Source of the DNA: Candidatus Krumholzibacteriia bacterium | GTDB taxonomy: Bacteria > Krumholzibacteriota > Krumholzibacteriia > JAJRXK01 | Direction of reading: 5' to 3' | NCBI GenBank assembly: GCA_035268685.1 | Contig: DATFKK010000104.1 | Span: 1-52,589 of the forward strand | DNA length: 52,589 nt | Shown: positions 7,939-20,247 of the stretch, piece after piece | Layout: the number at the start of each line of letters is the position of its first letter | Numbering within the stretch: the first letter of the stretch is position 1 | Notes under the pieces: generated by a model | Databases searched by the model: none | What the model saw: the letters and a program-made list of their open reading frames with translations, nothing else | Told to the model about the DNA's origin: nothing | Translations under genes and position numbers: made by a program

Positions 7939-8829
7939 ATGTCGATCCGTTCGACGGCCGCGCTCGCGGCCGCGCTGCTGATGCTGCCGGTGGCGGCGTC
8001 GGCCCAACTCGAGGAGAACCTCTCCTCGTACACCGAGAACAACGCCACGGGCTATCTCGAGCCCTTCCGCGACACCATCAGCGCCGGGCTCGGCAGCGGT
8101 CTGTTCACCACCGCCGAGATCCCCAGATCGCGCCCCTACTTCCAGCTCGGAATGCGCGCCATGCTCGTGCAGTTCAGCGACGACGACCGCACCTTCGAGG
8201 CGACGGCCGAGGACTACTTCCCCGGGACCGGCACGTACGACGCGCCGACCGTCATCGGTGACACCGACCCGGACCCCGTGGCCGGGCCGGGCGGCACCAG
8301 CTTCCAGTTCCCCGGCGGCCTCGACATCGACCGGCTGCCGATCGCCGCCCCTCAGCTGTCCGTGGGTGGCTTCCTCGGCACCGAAGCCATGGTCCGGTTC
8401 TTCACCGGCGAGTTCGGTGACGACGACATCGGAGACATCTCGCTCTTCGGCATCGGATTGCGCCACAGCGTGTCGCAGTACGTGCCGGCCTCCCCCGTCT
8501 CGATCGCCGCATCGGTCATGTACCAGACCTTCGAGATCGGCGACGGACTCGTCGACTTCTCGCAGACCTCGCTCGGTGTCCAGGCCAGCCGCCGATTCCC
8601 GGTGGTGGAGCCCTACGCCGGCCTCGCGCTGCACATGTCGTCGATGAGCAGCGAGTACGAATTCGACGCCACCGGCGACCCCGAGACCCTCGAGGTCGAC
8701 TTCGACGACGAGACGAACGTGCAACTCACACTGGGCGCGACGCTGCATCTGCTCGTGTTCAGACTCAACGGCGAGCTCGGCGTGGGCGACCAGACGACGT
8801 ACACGCTCGGCCTCTCCCTCGGAATCTAG
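7939..8829 (+). CDS. Predicted outer-membrane beta-barrel protein (DUF6588-like)
   Basis: 296 residues with a clear signal peptide (LAAALLMLPVAASAQ, cleavage after about residue 23). The mature part alternates polar and hydrophobic residues as in a beta-barrel and ends in repeated strand-like stretches (TTYTLGLSLGI). Acidic loops are rich in Asp. The overall plan recalls the DUF6588 family of uncharacterised outer-membrane proteins, from memory and not tested. A GGAGG lies 10 bases before the ATG. The lipoprotein gene follows after 12 bases, so the two are probably co-transcribed and end at the terminator near 9,550. Function unknown. Confidence 0.7.
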   Translation: MSIRSTAALAAALLMLPVAASAQLEENLSSYTENNATGYLEPFRDTISAGLGSGLFTTAEIPRSRPYFQLGMRAMLVQFSDDDRTFEATAEDYFPGTGTYDAPTVIGDTDPDPVAGPGGTSFQFPGGLDIDRLPIAAPQLSVGGFLGTEAMVRFFTGEFGDDDIGDISLFGIGLRHSVSQYVPASPVSIAASVMYQTFEIGDGLVDFSQTSLGVQASRRFPVVEPYAGLALHMSSMSSEYEFDATGDPETLEVDFDDETNVQLTLGATLHLLVFRLNGELGVGDQTTYTLGLSLGI

Positions 8830-8841
8830 GAGGACCCGGAC

Positions 8842-9522
8842 ATGAACACCCTTCGTACGATGCTGCTCCCCCGCTCCGTCACCCTCCTCGGCGTCGTGGT
8901 CGCCGGCCTGCTCCTCCCCGGTTGTCTGACCGAGGAGACCCAGGTCAACGGCAGCGTGCCGATCACGCTGAGCGCCGACTGGACCACCCAGGGCTTCACC
9001 GACTCCGACGGCACGCTCGGCGGACTCACGAACGCACAGATCGATCGGATCTTCGAGGATCTCGACGACGCCGATCTCCAGTCGGTCCGCGACGCGCTCG
9101 AAGCCGGCCAGGAAGTGCAGGTCGCCGGTCTGCGCGCCTTCGTGACCCGCAACGAGGGCCACGTCGCCCAGCGCCAGGGTGTCCTGCAGATCGACACCGG
9201 CTCGGGCTTCGAGGACGCCGCAGAAGTGAACGTCCCGAGCAACGAAGCCGGAACCGAGGCCACGGCCGCCAACGGCCGGATCGTGATCGAGGAATCGTTC
9301 ACCGGTCTGGGCGACCTGCGCGGGGTGATGCAGGACTTCCTGTCCGCATACCTGGGCGGGAACCGCGACGCGGCCCGTCAGATCCTCCTGGGCCTCGGCT
9401 GGAGCGCCACCTGGAGTTCGACCCCGCCACCGACGCCGCAGGACCCCGACGACTTCGACTGGACCAGCGAGATCGTGGTGATGGTCCCGTCGCAGTACAC
9501 GATCGACGTGCCGAACCTGTAG
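8842..9522 (+). CDS. Lipoprotein of unknown function
   Basis: 226 residues. A signal sequence ends in the lipobox LLPGC (Cys28), so the protein should be lipid-anchored at the inner or outer membrane. The mature part contains a Ser/Thr- and Asp-rich region, a segment resembling a small helical domain (LTNAQIDRIFEDLDDADLQS) and a Pro-rich patch (STPPPTPQDPDDF) before a final strand-like end. I do not recognise the family. It follows the barrel gene closely and is followed by a strong hairpin terminator, so the pair probably forms one envelope unit. Confidence 0.8.
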   Translation: MNTLRTMLLPRSVTLLGVVVAGLLLPGCLTEETQVNGSVPITLSADWTTQGFTDSDGTLGGLTNAQIDRIFEDLDDADLQSVRDALEAGQEVQVAGLRAFVTRNEGHVAQRQGVLQIDTGSGFEDAAEVNVPSNEAGTEATAANGRIVIEESFTGLGDLRGVMQDFLSAYLGGNRDAARQILLGLGWSATWSSTPPPTPQDPDDFDWTSEIVVMVPSQYTIDVPNL

Positions 9523-9547
9523 AAGGACCGAACGCGTAGGGTTCCCG

Positions 9548-9574
9548 GGCCCGCTTCCGCCTCGGAAGCGGGCC
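9548..9574 (+). terminator. Terminator of the barrel/lipoprotein unit
   Basis: GGCCCGCTTCCG pairs perfectly with CGGAAGCGGGCC (12 bp) around a 3-nt loop, 25 bases past the lipoprotein stop. Only two T residues follow at once, so efficiency is uncertain. Confidence 0.75.
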
Positions 9575-9600
9575 TTCGCGTGCCGTCCGGTCCGACCGGC

Positions 9601-9629
9601 TTGAACGTTCCGCGGGCATGGCCTACGGT
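9601..9629 (+). promoter_or_regulatory. Candidate promoter for carAB
   Basis: TTGAAC (9601-9606) and TACGGT (9624-9629) with a 17-bp spacer sit just after the preceding terminator and about 70 bp before carA. The TTGnnn-N17-TAnnnT pattern recurs at other gene starts here (kamA, the DUF1684 gene). Confidence 0.5.
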
Positions 9630-9697
9630 TCGCTCGATCTGCCCTCCGCTCTCTCCACCGCGTCGCGAGGATCGTCGTCTCCGCGGCGGAGGTCCGC

Positions 9698-10902
9698 ATG
9701 CCCCGAGACGAGGCCGGACGGACGCCGTCCAGCTCCCGCCCCGACACCGCCGCCCCCCTGCTCGCTCTCGAAACGGGCCACTCCTTTCGCGGCCGCTGGT
9801 TCGGAGGCGCGTGGAGTCGTCCCGGTCCGGCCGACGTCACGCACGTGGCCTCCGGTGGCGAGGTCGTGTTCCAGACCGGAATGACCGGCTACCAGGAGAT
9901 CCTCACGGACCCGAGCTACGCCGGGCAGATCGTGGTCTTCACCGCGGCGCACATCGGCAACTACGGGATCCACGCGGGCGAGGACGAGTCCGAAGCGGTG
10001 CGGCCGGCGGGCCTGGTCGTCCGCGACCACTGCACACGGACCTACCACCAGCGCGCCGATCGGGATCTCGACGACGTGCTCCGCGGCGCGCGTGTCCCGG
10101 CGATCAGCGACGTCGACACCCGGACGATCACGACGATTCTCCGTGAACGGGGATCGTGTCGCGGTGTCCTGGGGATCGGCCGGGCCGAGGAGCTGGTCGA
10201 GGCGGCGCGCGCGGTCCCTCCGATCGCCGCCACGAACTGGGTGGAGCGCGTGACCTGCTCCGGACCCTGGACCCTGCCGGCGGCGCCGCGGAGCGCCGAC
10301 ATGCCGCGATTCGCCGTCACCGCCATCGACTACGGGGTGAAGCGGAGCATCCTCGAGCGTCTGCGCGAGGAGGGGTGCGATCTGACGGTGGTCCCGGCCA
10401 CCTCGAGCGCCGACGACGTCCTGAGCGGACGCCTCGGTCCGGTGCCCGACGGAATCTTCCTGAGCAACGGCCCCGGCGATCCGGCGATCCTCGATCCGCA
10501 GGTCACGACGATCCGCGAGCTCATGGCATCGGGGATTCCCGTGTTCGGCATCTGCCTCGGACACCAGCTGCTCGGGCGGGCCCTCGGTGGGACCACGTTC
10601 AAGCTCCCCTTCGGCCACCACGGAGCGAACCATCCGGTTCGGCGCGAGCACGACCATCGTGTCGAGATCACGAGCCACAACCACAACTACGCCCTGCGTC
10701 CCGACTCGGTCGATTCCGAGCACGTGCACATCACGCACCGCAGCCTCAACGACGACTGCGTCGAGGGCCTCGAACTGCTGGGGCGTCCGGTGTACTCGGT
10801 GCAGTACCACCCGGAGGCCGCTCCCGGTCCGCGCGATGGCCAGTACCTCTTCGGTCGATTCGTCGCCGACATGACCGCCCACCGCGCCAGGAGGAAGGCC
10901 TG

Positions 10903-10903
<1 letters not shown>
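9698..10903 (+). CDS. carA: Carbamoyl-phosphate synthase small (glutaminase) subunit
   Basis: Hydrolyses glutamine and passes ammonia to CarB for carbamoyl phosphate synthesis, which feeds arginine and pyrimidines. The 401-residue protein has the CarA-specific N-terminal domain ([17 protein letters not shown]) and a class I glutaminase domain with the triad Cys286 (GICLGHQ), His371 and Glu373 (YHPEAAPGP). The first 20 residues are a low-complexity extension compared with typical CarA. GGAGG sits 6 bases before the ATG. The stop codon overlaps the carB start (TGATG). Confidence 0.97.
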
Positions 10904-14160
<3,257 letters not shown>

Positions 14161-14211
14161 TAGGCTGACCGCTCGCCACCGCGCGACCCGGACTCCCGAA
14201 GGATCCACGCC

Positions 14212-15426
14212 ATGACCCGCGACCGGATCGGTCCCCATCCCCGCTCCGTCCGTGCTCCCGAACGGCTGCTCGCGGAGTGGACGGACTGGTGCCGGCGGCA
14301 CCGCGGATCACCGGAACCGGACGCTGCCTTCCGCTCGCAGTGGATCTGGTGGGACTCGCCGGACGGCCGGCTGCACCGCGAGAACACGCAACTGGTCGAG
14401 CGCCGGTCGTCCGGACAGCCGTCACGGATCGAACTGCACCGCGGTCTCTCGCGTCGGACGCTGGACGAGGACACCGTCGCCACCTGGCTCGCACGAGGCC
14501 GCACGATCGTCCCGTTGCTGTGGACCTCCTCGTACCGACGGATCTGGCTGACACCGGGTGGGGGTCAGTTCGAGTGGCAGGAGTGGACACTGGTCGGTGG
14601 CGGCCCCGCACGGATGGTCGCTGTCGTGGAACCAGGCCCCGAACTGATGCAGTGGTGGACCGCGGCGCGGGCGGACGGGACCCTCGGCCGCCGGACCGCT
14701 CCGCCCACCTGGTCCGACCACGCGGTCGCCGCCGTGAACGGCTGGCTCGGCGACAGGGCCGGAACCGAGGTGTTCGAGCTGATCTCGGGCCTGGCCCTGG
14801 GGCGTGCACTCGCCGCCGACGACAGTCCGCTCGCCCCCGTCCTGCTCGACCGGGTCCACCGTGATCTGGAGCAGCGCCTGGCCGCGCCCAGTGGCGCGGT
14901 GGCACCCGGGCACCCGGCCTGGCGGGCCGGCCTGCGCGCCGCCCTCGACGCCCGGATCCGCTCCCGCCCGGGCCTCCTGGCCGCGCTGGCCCGCTCACTC
15001 GCCCACGGCCCGCTCGACGCGTCGGTCCCCGCGACGCATTCCGACGAAGCGGCCCACCGATCGCGAACGTTGCACACCGCCCTGCGCGCCATGCGTCCCC
15101 ACCTCGACGTGCCCACGCGGAAGCTCCGGCGCCGGATCGCGGCGCTGGCCGCGGCCCAGGAGCACCGCGCGCGTCTGGTGTGCACCGATCGATGGTTGGC
15201 GCGCCTGGGGGCTTCGGACGATCATCCCCTCGACGCGGACGCGAGGATGGAGGCCGGCGCGCGCCGCCGGCGCCTGGTCCCGAGGATCGAGGAGAGCGAC
15301 CAGCACGTCCGGCTCGCCGCGGCCGCCGTCCCCCGGCGCCGACTCCGGCGGCTCGTGCGTTCGCTCCCCGACCCGGCGGCTGGACCCCGTCTCGATGCCG
15401 TCCTGACGGCAGAGGGAGAAGCCTGA
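14212..15426 (+). CDS. Degenerate CYTH-CHAD-like protein next to sixA and ppx
   Basis: 404 residues without a clean family signature. Residues about 45-75 (WWDSPDGRLHRENTQLVERR) resemble the DTPDxxL...LRxR part of CYTH (triphosphate-tunnel) domains. Residues about 280-335 (AHRSRTLHTALRAM, then TRKLRRRIAALAA) resemble the HxxRVxxRRLR and following helix of CHAD domains, which bind polyphosphate through basic residues. Most canonical CYTH Glu/Lys/Arg positions are not evident, so catalysis is doubtful. The stop overlaps the sixA start (TGATG) and a Ppx/GppA gene follows, which supports a polyphosphate link. The assignment is by motif resemblance plus context only. Confidence 0.5.
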   Translation: MTRDRIGPHPRSVRAPERLLAEWTDWCRRHRGSPEPDAAFRSQWIWWDSPDGRLHRENTQLVERRSSGQPSRIELHRGLSRRTLDEDTVATWLARGRTIVPLLWTSSYRRIWLTPGGGQFEWQEWTLVGGGPARMVAVVEPGPELMQWWTAARADGTLGRRTAPPTWSDHAVAAVNGWLGDRAGTEVFELISGLALGRALAADDSPLAPVLLDRVHRDLEQRLAAPSGAVAPGHPAWRAGLRAALDARIRSRPGLLAALARSLAHGPLDASVPATHSDEAAHRSRTLHTALRAMRPHLDVPTRKLRRRIAALAAAQEHRARLVCTDRWLARLGASDDHPLDADARMEAGARRRRLVPRIEESDQHVRLAAAAVPRRRLRRLVRSLPDPAAGPRLDAVLTAEGEA

Positions 15427-15926
15427 TGCGTATCGTCGTGATGCGGCACGGAATCGCGATCGACCGCGATCACCCCGACTGTCCGCCCGATGCCGACCGT
15501 CCGCTGACCGACGAGGGCCGGCAGCGCACCCTGCGCGCGGTTCGTGGTCTGAAACGGCTGAACGTGCGCCCGGATCGCGTGATCAGCAGCCCCTGGTTGC
15601 GGGCGATCGAAACGGCGGAGATCTGCGCCGACGTGCTGGGACTCGATCCCGAGGACCTCGGTCGGCGCGACGAGCTCCTGCCCGGCACGGATCCGCGCAT
15701 GCTCGTCGACCATCTCCGGGGCCTCGACACCGAGTGCTCCGTGGTGGTCGGACACGCCCCCCACGTCGACCGGCTCATCGGCAGCCTGCTGGGCGTCGAC
15801 GACCGGACCATGTCGTCGTTGAAGAAATCGGGCGCGGCGAGCATCGTGCTCCCGACGGCGAGCTCCGACGCATGGTTGGAGTGGCTCGCCACCCCGAAGA
15901 TGCTGCGCCGACTCGGCCGGACCTGA
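15426..15926 (+). CDS. sixA: SixA-type phosphohistidine phosphatase
   Basis: 166-residue member of the histidine phosphatase (phosphoglycerate-mutase-like) superfamily. It has the catalytic RHG (Arg7-His8-Gly9), a conserved Arg in SSPWLRAIETAE, and a second His in VVGHAPHVD. The small size without insertions is typical of SixA, which in E. coli removes phosphate from a histidine of a signalling protein. CHAD and Ppx genes on either side recall the common grouping of SixA with polyphosphate proteins. Start is the ATG overlapping the upstream stop. Confidence 0.87.
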   Translation: MRIVVMRHGIAIDRDHPDCPPDADRPLTDEGRQRTLRAVRGLKRLNVRPDRVISSPWLRAIETAEICADVLGLDPEDLGRRDELLPGTDPRMLVDHLRGLDTECSVVVGHAPHVDRLIGSLLGVDDRTMSSLKKSGAASIVLPTASSDAWLEWLATPKMLRRLGRT

Positions 15927-15953
15927 CCCGAGCAAGACCTGCCCGAGAATCCC

Positions 15954-17492
15954 GTGCACGCCACCTACCACTCCTCCGGATCCCCTCGTGACCACGTCGC
16001 CGCGGTCGATCTGGGCTCGAACAGCTTCCATCTCGTGATCGCGCGGCAGGGCGAGCACGACCTGCGGATCCTCGACCGCCGGCGCGAGCCCGTGCGGTTG
16101 GCCGAGGGGCTCGGTCCCGGGGGCGAGATCCGGCCCGAGGTCCAGGAGCGTGCGATCGCCTGCCTCGAGCGCTTCGGCGAACGCCTGCAGGGCATTCCCC
16201 GCCATCGTGTCCGCGCCGTCGGAACCAACACCCTCCGCCTGGCCAAACGGTCGCCCACCTTCCGCGACGCGGCCCGCGAGGCCCTGGGCCACACGATCGA
16301 GGTGATCAGCGGAGTCGAGGAAGCGCGCCTGATCTACCTGGGCGTGGCCCACACGATCCCCGCGCACCGTGAGCGACGTCTGGTCATCGACATCGGAGGG
16401 GGCTCCACCGAACTCATCCGCGGTCGTGGCTTCGAGGTCGAGCTCGGCGCGAGCCTCTTCATGGGGTGCGTGAACTACTCCCGCCGCTTCTTCGGTGACG
16501 GCAGGATCGAGCGGGAATCGTTCCGCGAGGCGCAGACCGCGGCCCAGCTCGAGGTGCGTGCGATCGAGGAACAGATGCGCGAGGGAGGGTGGGATCGCTG
16601 TATCGGCGCTTCGGGAACGGTCCTGGCGATCTCCGAGATCCTCCGTCAGTCGGGATGGACCCACGGCGAGATCACGCAGGCGGGCATGAAGAAGCTGCGC
16701 AAGGCGTTGGTGAGCGCCGGGCACGTCGAAGCGATCGACCTGCCGGGACTCAAGGCGGACCGTCGGCCGGTGATCGCCGGTGGCCTGTCGATCCTGCTGG
16801 CGATCTTCAAGCGCCTGAAGGTCGAACGCATGGACCCCAGTCCGGGCGCTCTGCGTGAAGGTGTGCTGTACGACCTGCTCGGCCGGATCCAGCACGAGGA
16901 CGTGCGCGACCGTACGATCCGTCGCATGGTCGAGCAGTACCGCGTGGATCTCGCCCAGAGCAATCGGGTGCTCACCACCGCGCAGCACCTGCTGGGCCAG
17001 GCCGAACCCTGCGGGCTGCTGGACGGCGAGTCGGCGCGCCGCACACTGAACTGGGCCGCGCAGCTGCACGAGATCGGCCTGGCCGTGGCGCACACCGGCT
17101 ACCACAAGCACGGGGCCTATCTCCTGGCCGAGTCCGACATGCCGGGCTTCAGCCGGGACGACCAGCAGGTGCTGTCGGCCATCGTGCGGGGGCACCGGCG
17201 CAAACTGCGCGAGGAGTACTTCACCGCCGTGGCCGACGACAGCCGCACCGCCACGGTGTTCCTGTGTCTCCTGCTCCGCCTGGCCGTGTTGCTCAACCGC
17301 AGTCGGCGACCCGGCCCGGAACCCTCGCTGGAGATCGACACGAAGACCCGCGGCATCGATCTGCGCTTCGGGGACGGTTGGCTCCACGAGCACCCCTTGA
17401 CCATCGCCGACCTCGATACGGAGGCACGCCAGTGGAAGTCCGTGGGCTGGAACCTGACCTTCGGCCACGACGAGGCGGATTCGCCGCGATGA
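15954..17492 (+). CDS. ppx: Exopolyphosphatase / guanosine-pentaphosphatase (Ppx/GppA family)
   Basis: Hydrolyses terminal phosphate from polyphosphate and/or pppGpp. The N-terminal ASKHA half has AVDLGSNSFHLVI (phosphate 1 loop), GTNTLRLAK and DIGGGSTELI (phosphate 2 loop). From about residue 310 follows an HD-like helical domain as in long Ppx proteins, with HEIGLAVAHTGYHKHGAYL. Length, 512 residues, is normal for that long form. Start is a GTG at 15954 with only a weak GAG upstream. The last bases overlap the methyltransferase start (ATGA). Family data cannot separate Ppx from GppA; neighbours favour polyphosphate. Confidence 0.9.
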   Translation: MHATYHSSGSPRDHVAAVDLGSNSFHLVIARQGEHDLRILDRRREPVRLAEGLGPGGEIRPEVQERAIACLERFGERLQGIPRHRVRAVGTNTLRLAKRSPTFRDAAREALGHTIEVISGVEEARLIYLGVAHTIPAHRERRLVIDIGGGSTELIRGRGFEVELGASLFMGCVNYSRRFFGDGRIERESFREAQTAAQLEVRAIEEQMREGGWDRCIGASGTVLAISEILRQSGWTHGEITQAGMKKLRKALVSAGHVEAIDLPGLKADRRPVIAGGLSILLAIFKRLKVERMDPSPGALREGVLYDLLGRIQHEDVRDRTIRRMVEQYRVDLAQSNRVLTTAQHLLGQAEPCGLLDGESARRTLNWAAQLHEIGLAVAHTGYHKHGAYLLAESDMPGFSRDDQQVLSAIVRGHRRKLREEYFTAVADDSRTATVFLCLLLRLAVLLNRSRRPGPEPSLEIDTKTRGIDLRFGDGWLHEHPLTIADLDTEARQWKSVGWNLTFGHDEADSPR

Positions 17493-18280
17493 CCACGACT
17501 CCCGCGCTCACCGACCCCTACGCCGTACCGGCGGTCTACGACATCCTGCACACCCCGGGCACCGCCGGCGAAGTCGATCTACTGGAACGCCTGGCCGAGC
17601 GCTTTGGAGCCCCCGGAGGGAAGCGTCGCCGCTGGCTCGAACCGGCGTGCGGCACCGGACGCTACCTCCGGGTGCTCGCCGGCCGCGGTCGGCGGGCCGC
17701 GGGGTTCGACCTCGACGAGGGCATGCTGGACTACGCACACCGTTCGCTGCGCCGCCGCCGCACGAACCGCCGCGTACGGCTGGTGCGCACCGACATGACC
17801 GCCTTCGCCGATCACTTCGAACCCGCGTCCTTCGACGTGGCCTTCGTCCTCGTGAACAGCTTCCGTCACCTGCTGCGCCCATCCGACGTCGAGACGCACC
17901 TGGGCGAGATGGCGGCTGTCCTTCGACCGGGCGGTCTCTACGTGGTCGGGATCAGTCTGTCACTGTACGGCGAGGAGGATCCGAGCGAGGACGAATGGAT
18001 CGGGCGTCGGGGATCGTGCACGGTGCGGCAGCTCGTCCAGTACCTCCCCCCCGGCCGTGGGACCCGCCGGGAGACGGTGATCAGCCACGTCGAGATCGAA
18101 CGTCCCCGGGGGATCGAAGTGCTCGACTCGACCTACGCGCTGCGCAGCTACGACGAGACGCAGTGGCGCGCGGCACTCCGGGGAACCGACTTCGAACGCG
18201 CCGCGTCGGTCGACGACCGCGGCCGCACGCTCGGTGACCACCCGCTGGACTATCAGCTCGAGATCCTGCGGCGAACCTGA
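17489..18280 (+). CDS. Class I SAM-dependent methyltransferase
   Basis: 263 residues with a Rossmann-type SAM site: motif I WLEPACGTGRYLRVLA, an acidic end of strand 2 (GFDLDEGML), and motif IV-like DVAFVLVNSFRHL, followed by LRPGGLYVVGISL. Basic residues (RSLRRRRTNRR) might contact RNA or another acidic substrate, but no substrate can be named. Translation is probably coupled to ppx through the ATGA overlap. It ends 4 bases before the convergent yhbY gene ends. Confidence 0.82.
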   Translation: MTTTPALTDPYAVPAVYDILHTPGTAGEVDLLERLAERFGAPGGKRRRWLEPACGTGRYLRVLAGRGRRAAGFDLDEGMLDYAHRSLRRRRTNRRVRLVRTDMTAFADHFEPASFDVAFVLVNSFRHLLRPSDVETHLGEMAAVLRPGGLYVVGISLSLYGEEDPSEDEWIGRRGSCTVRQLVQYLPPGRGTRRETVISHVEIERPRGIEVLDSTYALRSYDETQWRAALRGTDFERAASVDDRGRTLGDHPLDYQLEILRRT

Positions 18281-18284
18281 GTCC

Positions 18285-18599
18285 TCAGCCCTCGCGCCGC
18301 GGGAGTTCCACGCGGCGTTTCTCGGGCTCGGCGTGGGGGCGGTAGAGGATCGCCACGTGCCCGACCACCCCCGCCACGGCCGCGTCGAGTCGTTCGGCCA
18401 GACGAGCGGCCATTTCCTTGCGCTCGTCCTTGTGGTCGACGAATCGGACCTTGATCAGCTCGTGCGCGGCGAGGGCTTCGTCCACGGAACGCAGGAACGT
18501 CTCACTCAGGCCGTCCTTCCCGACGTGGGCCACGGGCTGCAGGTCGTGGGCGGCCGCGCGCAGCGCGCGGCGTTGATAGCCGGCCAGGTCGAGGCTCAT
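18285..18599 (-). CDS. yhbY: YhbY-family (CRM domain) RNA-binding protein
   Basis: 104 residues forming one CRM domain: YQRRALRAAAHDLQPVAHVGK, then GLSETFLRSVDEAL, HELIKVRFVDHKDERKEMA and AILYRPH. The family signature GKxGLs is present (VGKDGLSE). In E. coli YhbY binds pre-50S ribosomal particles. The ATG overlaps the truD stop (ATGA), which makes it the third gene of a fRMsr-truD-yhbY unit. A Glu/Arg-rich tail follows the domain. Confidence 0.88.
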   Translation of the reverse strand: MSLDLAGYQRRALRAAAHDLQPVAHVGKDGLSETFLRSVDEALAAHELIKVRFVDHKDERKEMAARLAERLDAAVAGVVGHVAILYRPHAEPEKRRVELPRREG

Positions 18600-19693
18600 A
18601 CGATGTCCTCCGGTCCGTTCTGCAGCTCGCGCAGGAGTTGGGTGGCGAAGCTGCCCGCCGGCAGCGTGAACTCGAGACGGATTCCCTCGCGGAGTTCGGC
18701 CACCGCCGGCTCCTCGGAGATCTCGAGCCCGAGCTGATCGATCGGTACGGTGCACGAACGGCGGCTTCCCGGCAGCCGCTTTCCGTGACGTTCGAGATCT
18801 GCGTAGTCCAGCCCGACCTCGGCCAGGATCGCGTCCTCGAAGGCGGCCGACGGCGTGCCCTCGGGGGGACGGCGCGTCTTGGCACCCGGCATGGGGCCGG
18901 TCAGCTGCAGATCCCCGGCGTCGAGCCGCTGCTGGTCGCCCCCCGGATCCTCGGTGGTGAACATCCCACCCGATTCGGTCTTGCGCAGGACGTCGCCGGG
19001 AAGCACGCGGCGCAGACCGCCGCCTTCCCGACGGCGGAAGACGTAGAGATTGAACACCCCCGACTGCGCGGCGCTGGCCACGAAGGTGAACCGACGGTCG
19101 AGGCGGGGCGCGGCGATCGCCCCGAATCCGCGCTCGAGATTGGTGCCGTCCAGGCCGAAACGCTGCGGTCCGTACAGGTTCTCCAGGCCTCCGCCAGCGC
19201 GAAGACGGTCGAGCTTCGCGTGGCACCGTTCCGGCGCCGCGTCGACTTCCAGGTCACGCACCACCACCGAGAAGCGGTTCGCCTTCAGGTGACCGGTTCG
19301 CAGCTTCTGACCGTGGGGGTGCACGTCCAGCACGCGTACGCGCGGATCCCGGAGAGTCGAGATGGACTCCCGCGCCGCCCACGGCAGACTGATCCACTGG
19401 CGCGTGACCGCGTCGGCATCCTTGCGACCGGCCATTCCGGCTTCGCCCCGATCGACACCCGTGTGCTCGCACAGCAGGGCCACGGCCTCGTGCGAGGGCA
19501 GACCCCGCTTCTCGATACGGACCAGCAGGTGGCGTTCCTCCCGGCCGTCGGCTTCGTAGGCCGGGATCTCGTCGACCACGAAGTCCTCGGGCCGTTGACG
19601 TACGGCCCCACCCATGCCGGGCAGATCACTCGTCGCGATCGGGGGATCGGTCATGGCGGCGCGCAGCGCCGGATCGAAGTCGAGGCGATTCAC
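18596..19693 (-). CDS. truD: tRNA pseudouridine(13) synthase TruD
   Basis: Converts U13 of tRNA(Glu) to pseudouridine. The family motif AGRKDADAVTRQWIS contains the catalytic Asp. N-terminal QRPEDFVVDEIP and C-terminal GSRRSCTVP with LPAGSFATQLLRELQ are also typical. The GTG at 19693 overlaps the preceding stop by 4 bases (GTGA), a pattern seen at many junctions here, so I prefer it; an ATG at 19654 would lose 13 residues and has no better Shine-Dalgarno. Length 365. Confidence 0.9.
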   Translation of the reverse strand: MNRLDFDPALRAAMTDPPIATSDLPGMGGAVRQRPEDFVVDEIPAYEADGREERHLLVRIEKRGLPSHEAVALLCEHTGVDRGEAGMAGRKDADAVTRQWISLPWAARESISTLRDPRVRVLDVHPHGQKLRTGHLKANRFSVVVRDLEVDAAPERCHAKLDRLRAGGGLENLYGPQRFGLDGTNLERGFGAIAAPRLDRRFTFVASAAQSGVFNLYVFRRREGGGLRRVLPGDVLRKTESGGMFTTEDPGGDQQRLDAGDLQLTGPMPGAKTRRPPEGTPSAAFEDAILAEVGLDYADLERHGKRLPGSRRSCTVPIDQLGLEISEEPAVAELREGIRLEFTLPAGSFATQLLRELQNGPEDIV

Positions 19694-20187
19694 GAGGTCG
19701 GTCGATCCAGGTCGGCGAGACGGGTGTGCTTCATCCAGACGGCGGCGAGGCGTTCGATCCCCTCGCGGTCGTCGTCGTCGAAGCGGTCCAGATGGGGGCT
19801 GTCGAGATCGAGCACGCCGAGGCAGACCCCGTCGTGGAGCAGGGGCACGACCAGCTCGGCGTTCGACGCCGCGTCGCAGGCGATGTGACCCTCGAAGCGG
19901 TGCACGTTGTCGACCACGATCGAGCGCCTCTCGGCCACGGCCGTTCCGCAGACTCCCCGGCCCACGGGGATGCGCACGCAGGCGACCCGGCCCTGGAAGG
20001 GTCCGAGCACCAGCTCGGCGCCACGGGCGAAGTAGAAGCCGACCCAGTTGAGGTCGGGCACACTGCCGTAGATCACGGCCGAGGTGTTGGCCGCGTTGGC
20101 CACCGGATCGGGCTCGCCCTCCAGCAGGGCATCGAGCCGCCGTTCGATCTCCTGGTAGCGCTCTCGAGTCGTGGCGAACCGCTGCAA
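19690..20187 (-). CDS. msrC: Free methionine-(R)-sulfoxide reductase (GAF-domain, fRMsr)
   Basis: Reduces free methionine-R-sulfoxide, an oxidative-stress repair. The single GAF domain carries the three family cysteines Cys70 (VACVRIPVG), Cys80 (GRGVCGTA) and Cys104 (GHIACDAASNAELVVPL). No GMP/cAMP-binding features are needed for this role. 165 residues. The start is a TTG at 20187, supported by GGGAGGAAG seven bases upstream and the lack of a nearby ATG. Downstream truD overlaps its stop. Confidence 0.92.
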   Translation of the reverse strand: MQRFATTRERYQEIERRLDALLEGEPDPVANAANTSAVIYGSVPDLNWVGFYFARGAELVLGPFQGRVACVRIPVGRGVCGTAVAERRSIVVDNVHRFEGHIACDAASNAELVVPLLHDGVCLGVLDLDSPHLDRFDDDDREGIERLAAVWMKHTRLADLDRPTS

Positions 20188-20220
20188 ACGGACTTCCTCC
20201 CGCGCCGGGGCGTGGCCTGG

Positions 20221-20247
20221 GCCCCACCCCCGGATCCGGGGCGGGGC
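20221..20247 (-). terminator. Terminator directly after the KamA-family gene
   Basis: GCCCC, a mismatch, then the palindrome CCCCGGATCCGGGG, and GGGGC form a long GC stem that begins at the last base of the KamA-family stop codon. No U-tract follows. It separates that gene from the fRMsr operon. Confidence 0.6.

Noticed and set aside
7501-9840. Upstream extension of the hoxF reading frame to 9840
   Set aside because: The extension runs antisense through the barrel and lipoprotein genes and has no NuoE-like sequence before residue 1 of the call. The ATG at 7500 has a good ribosome binding site.
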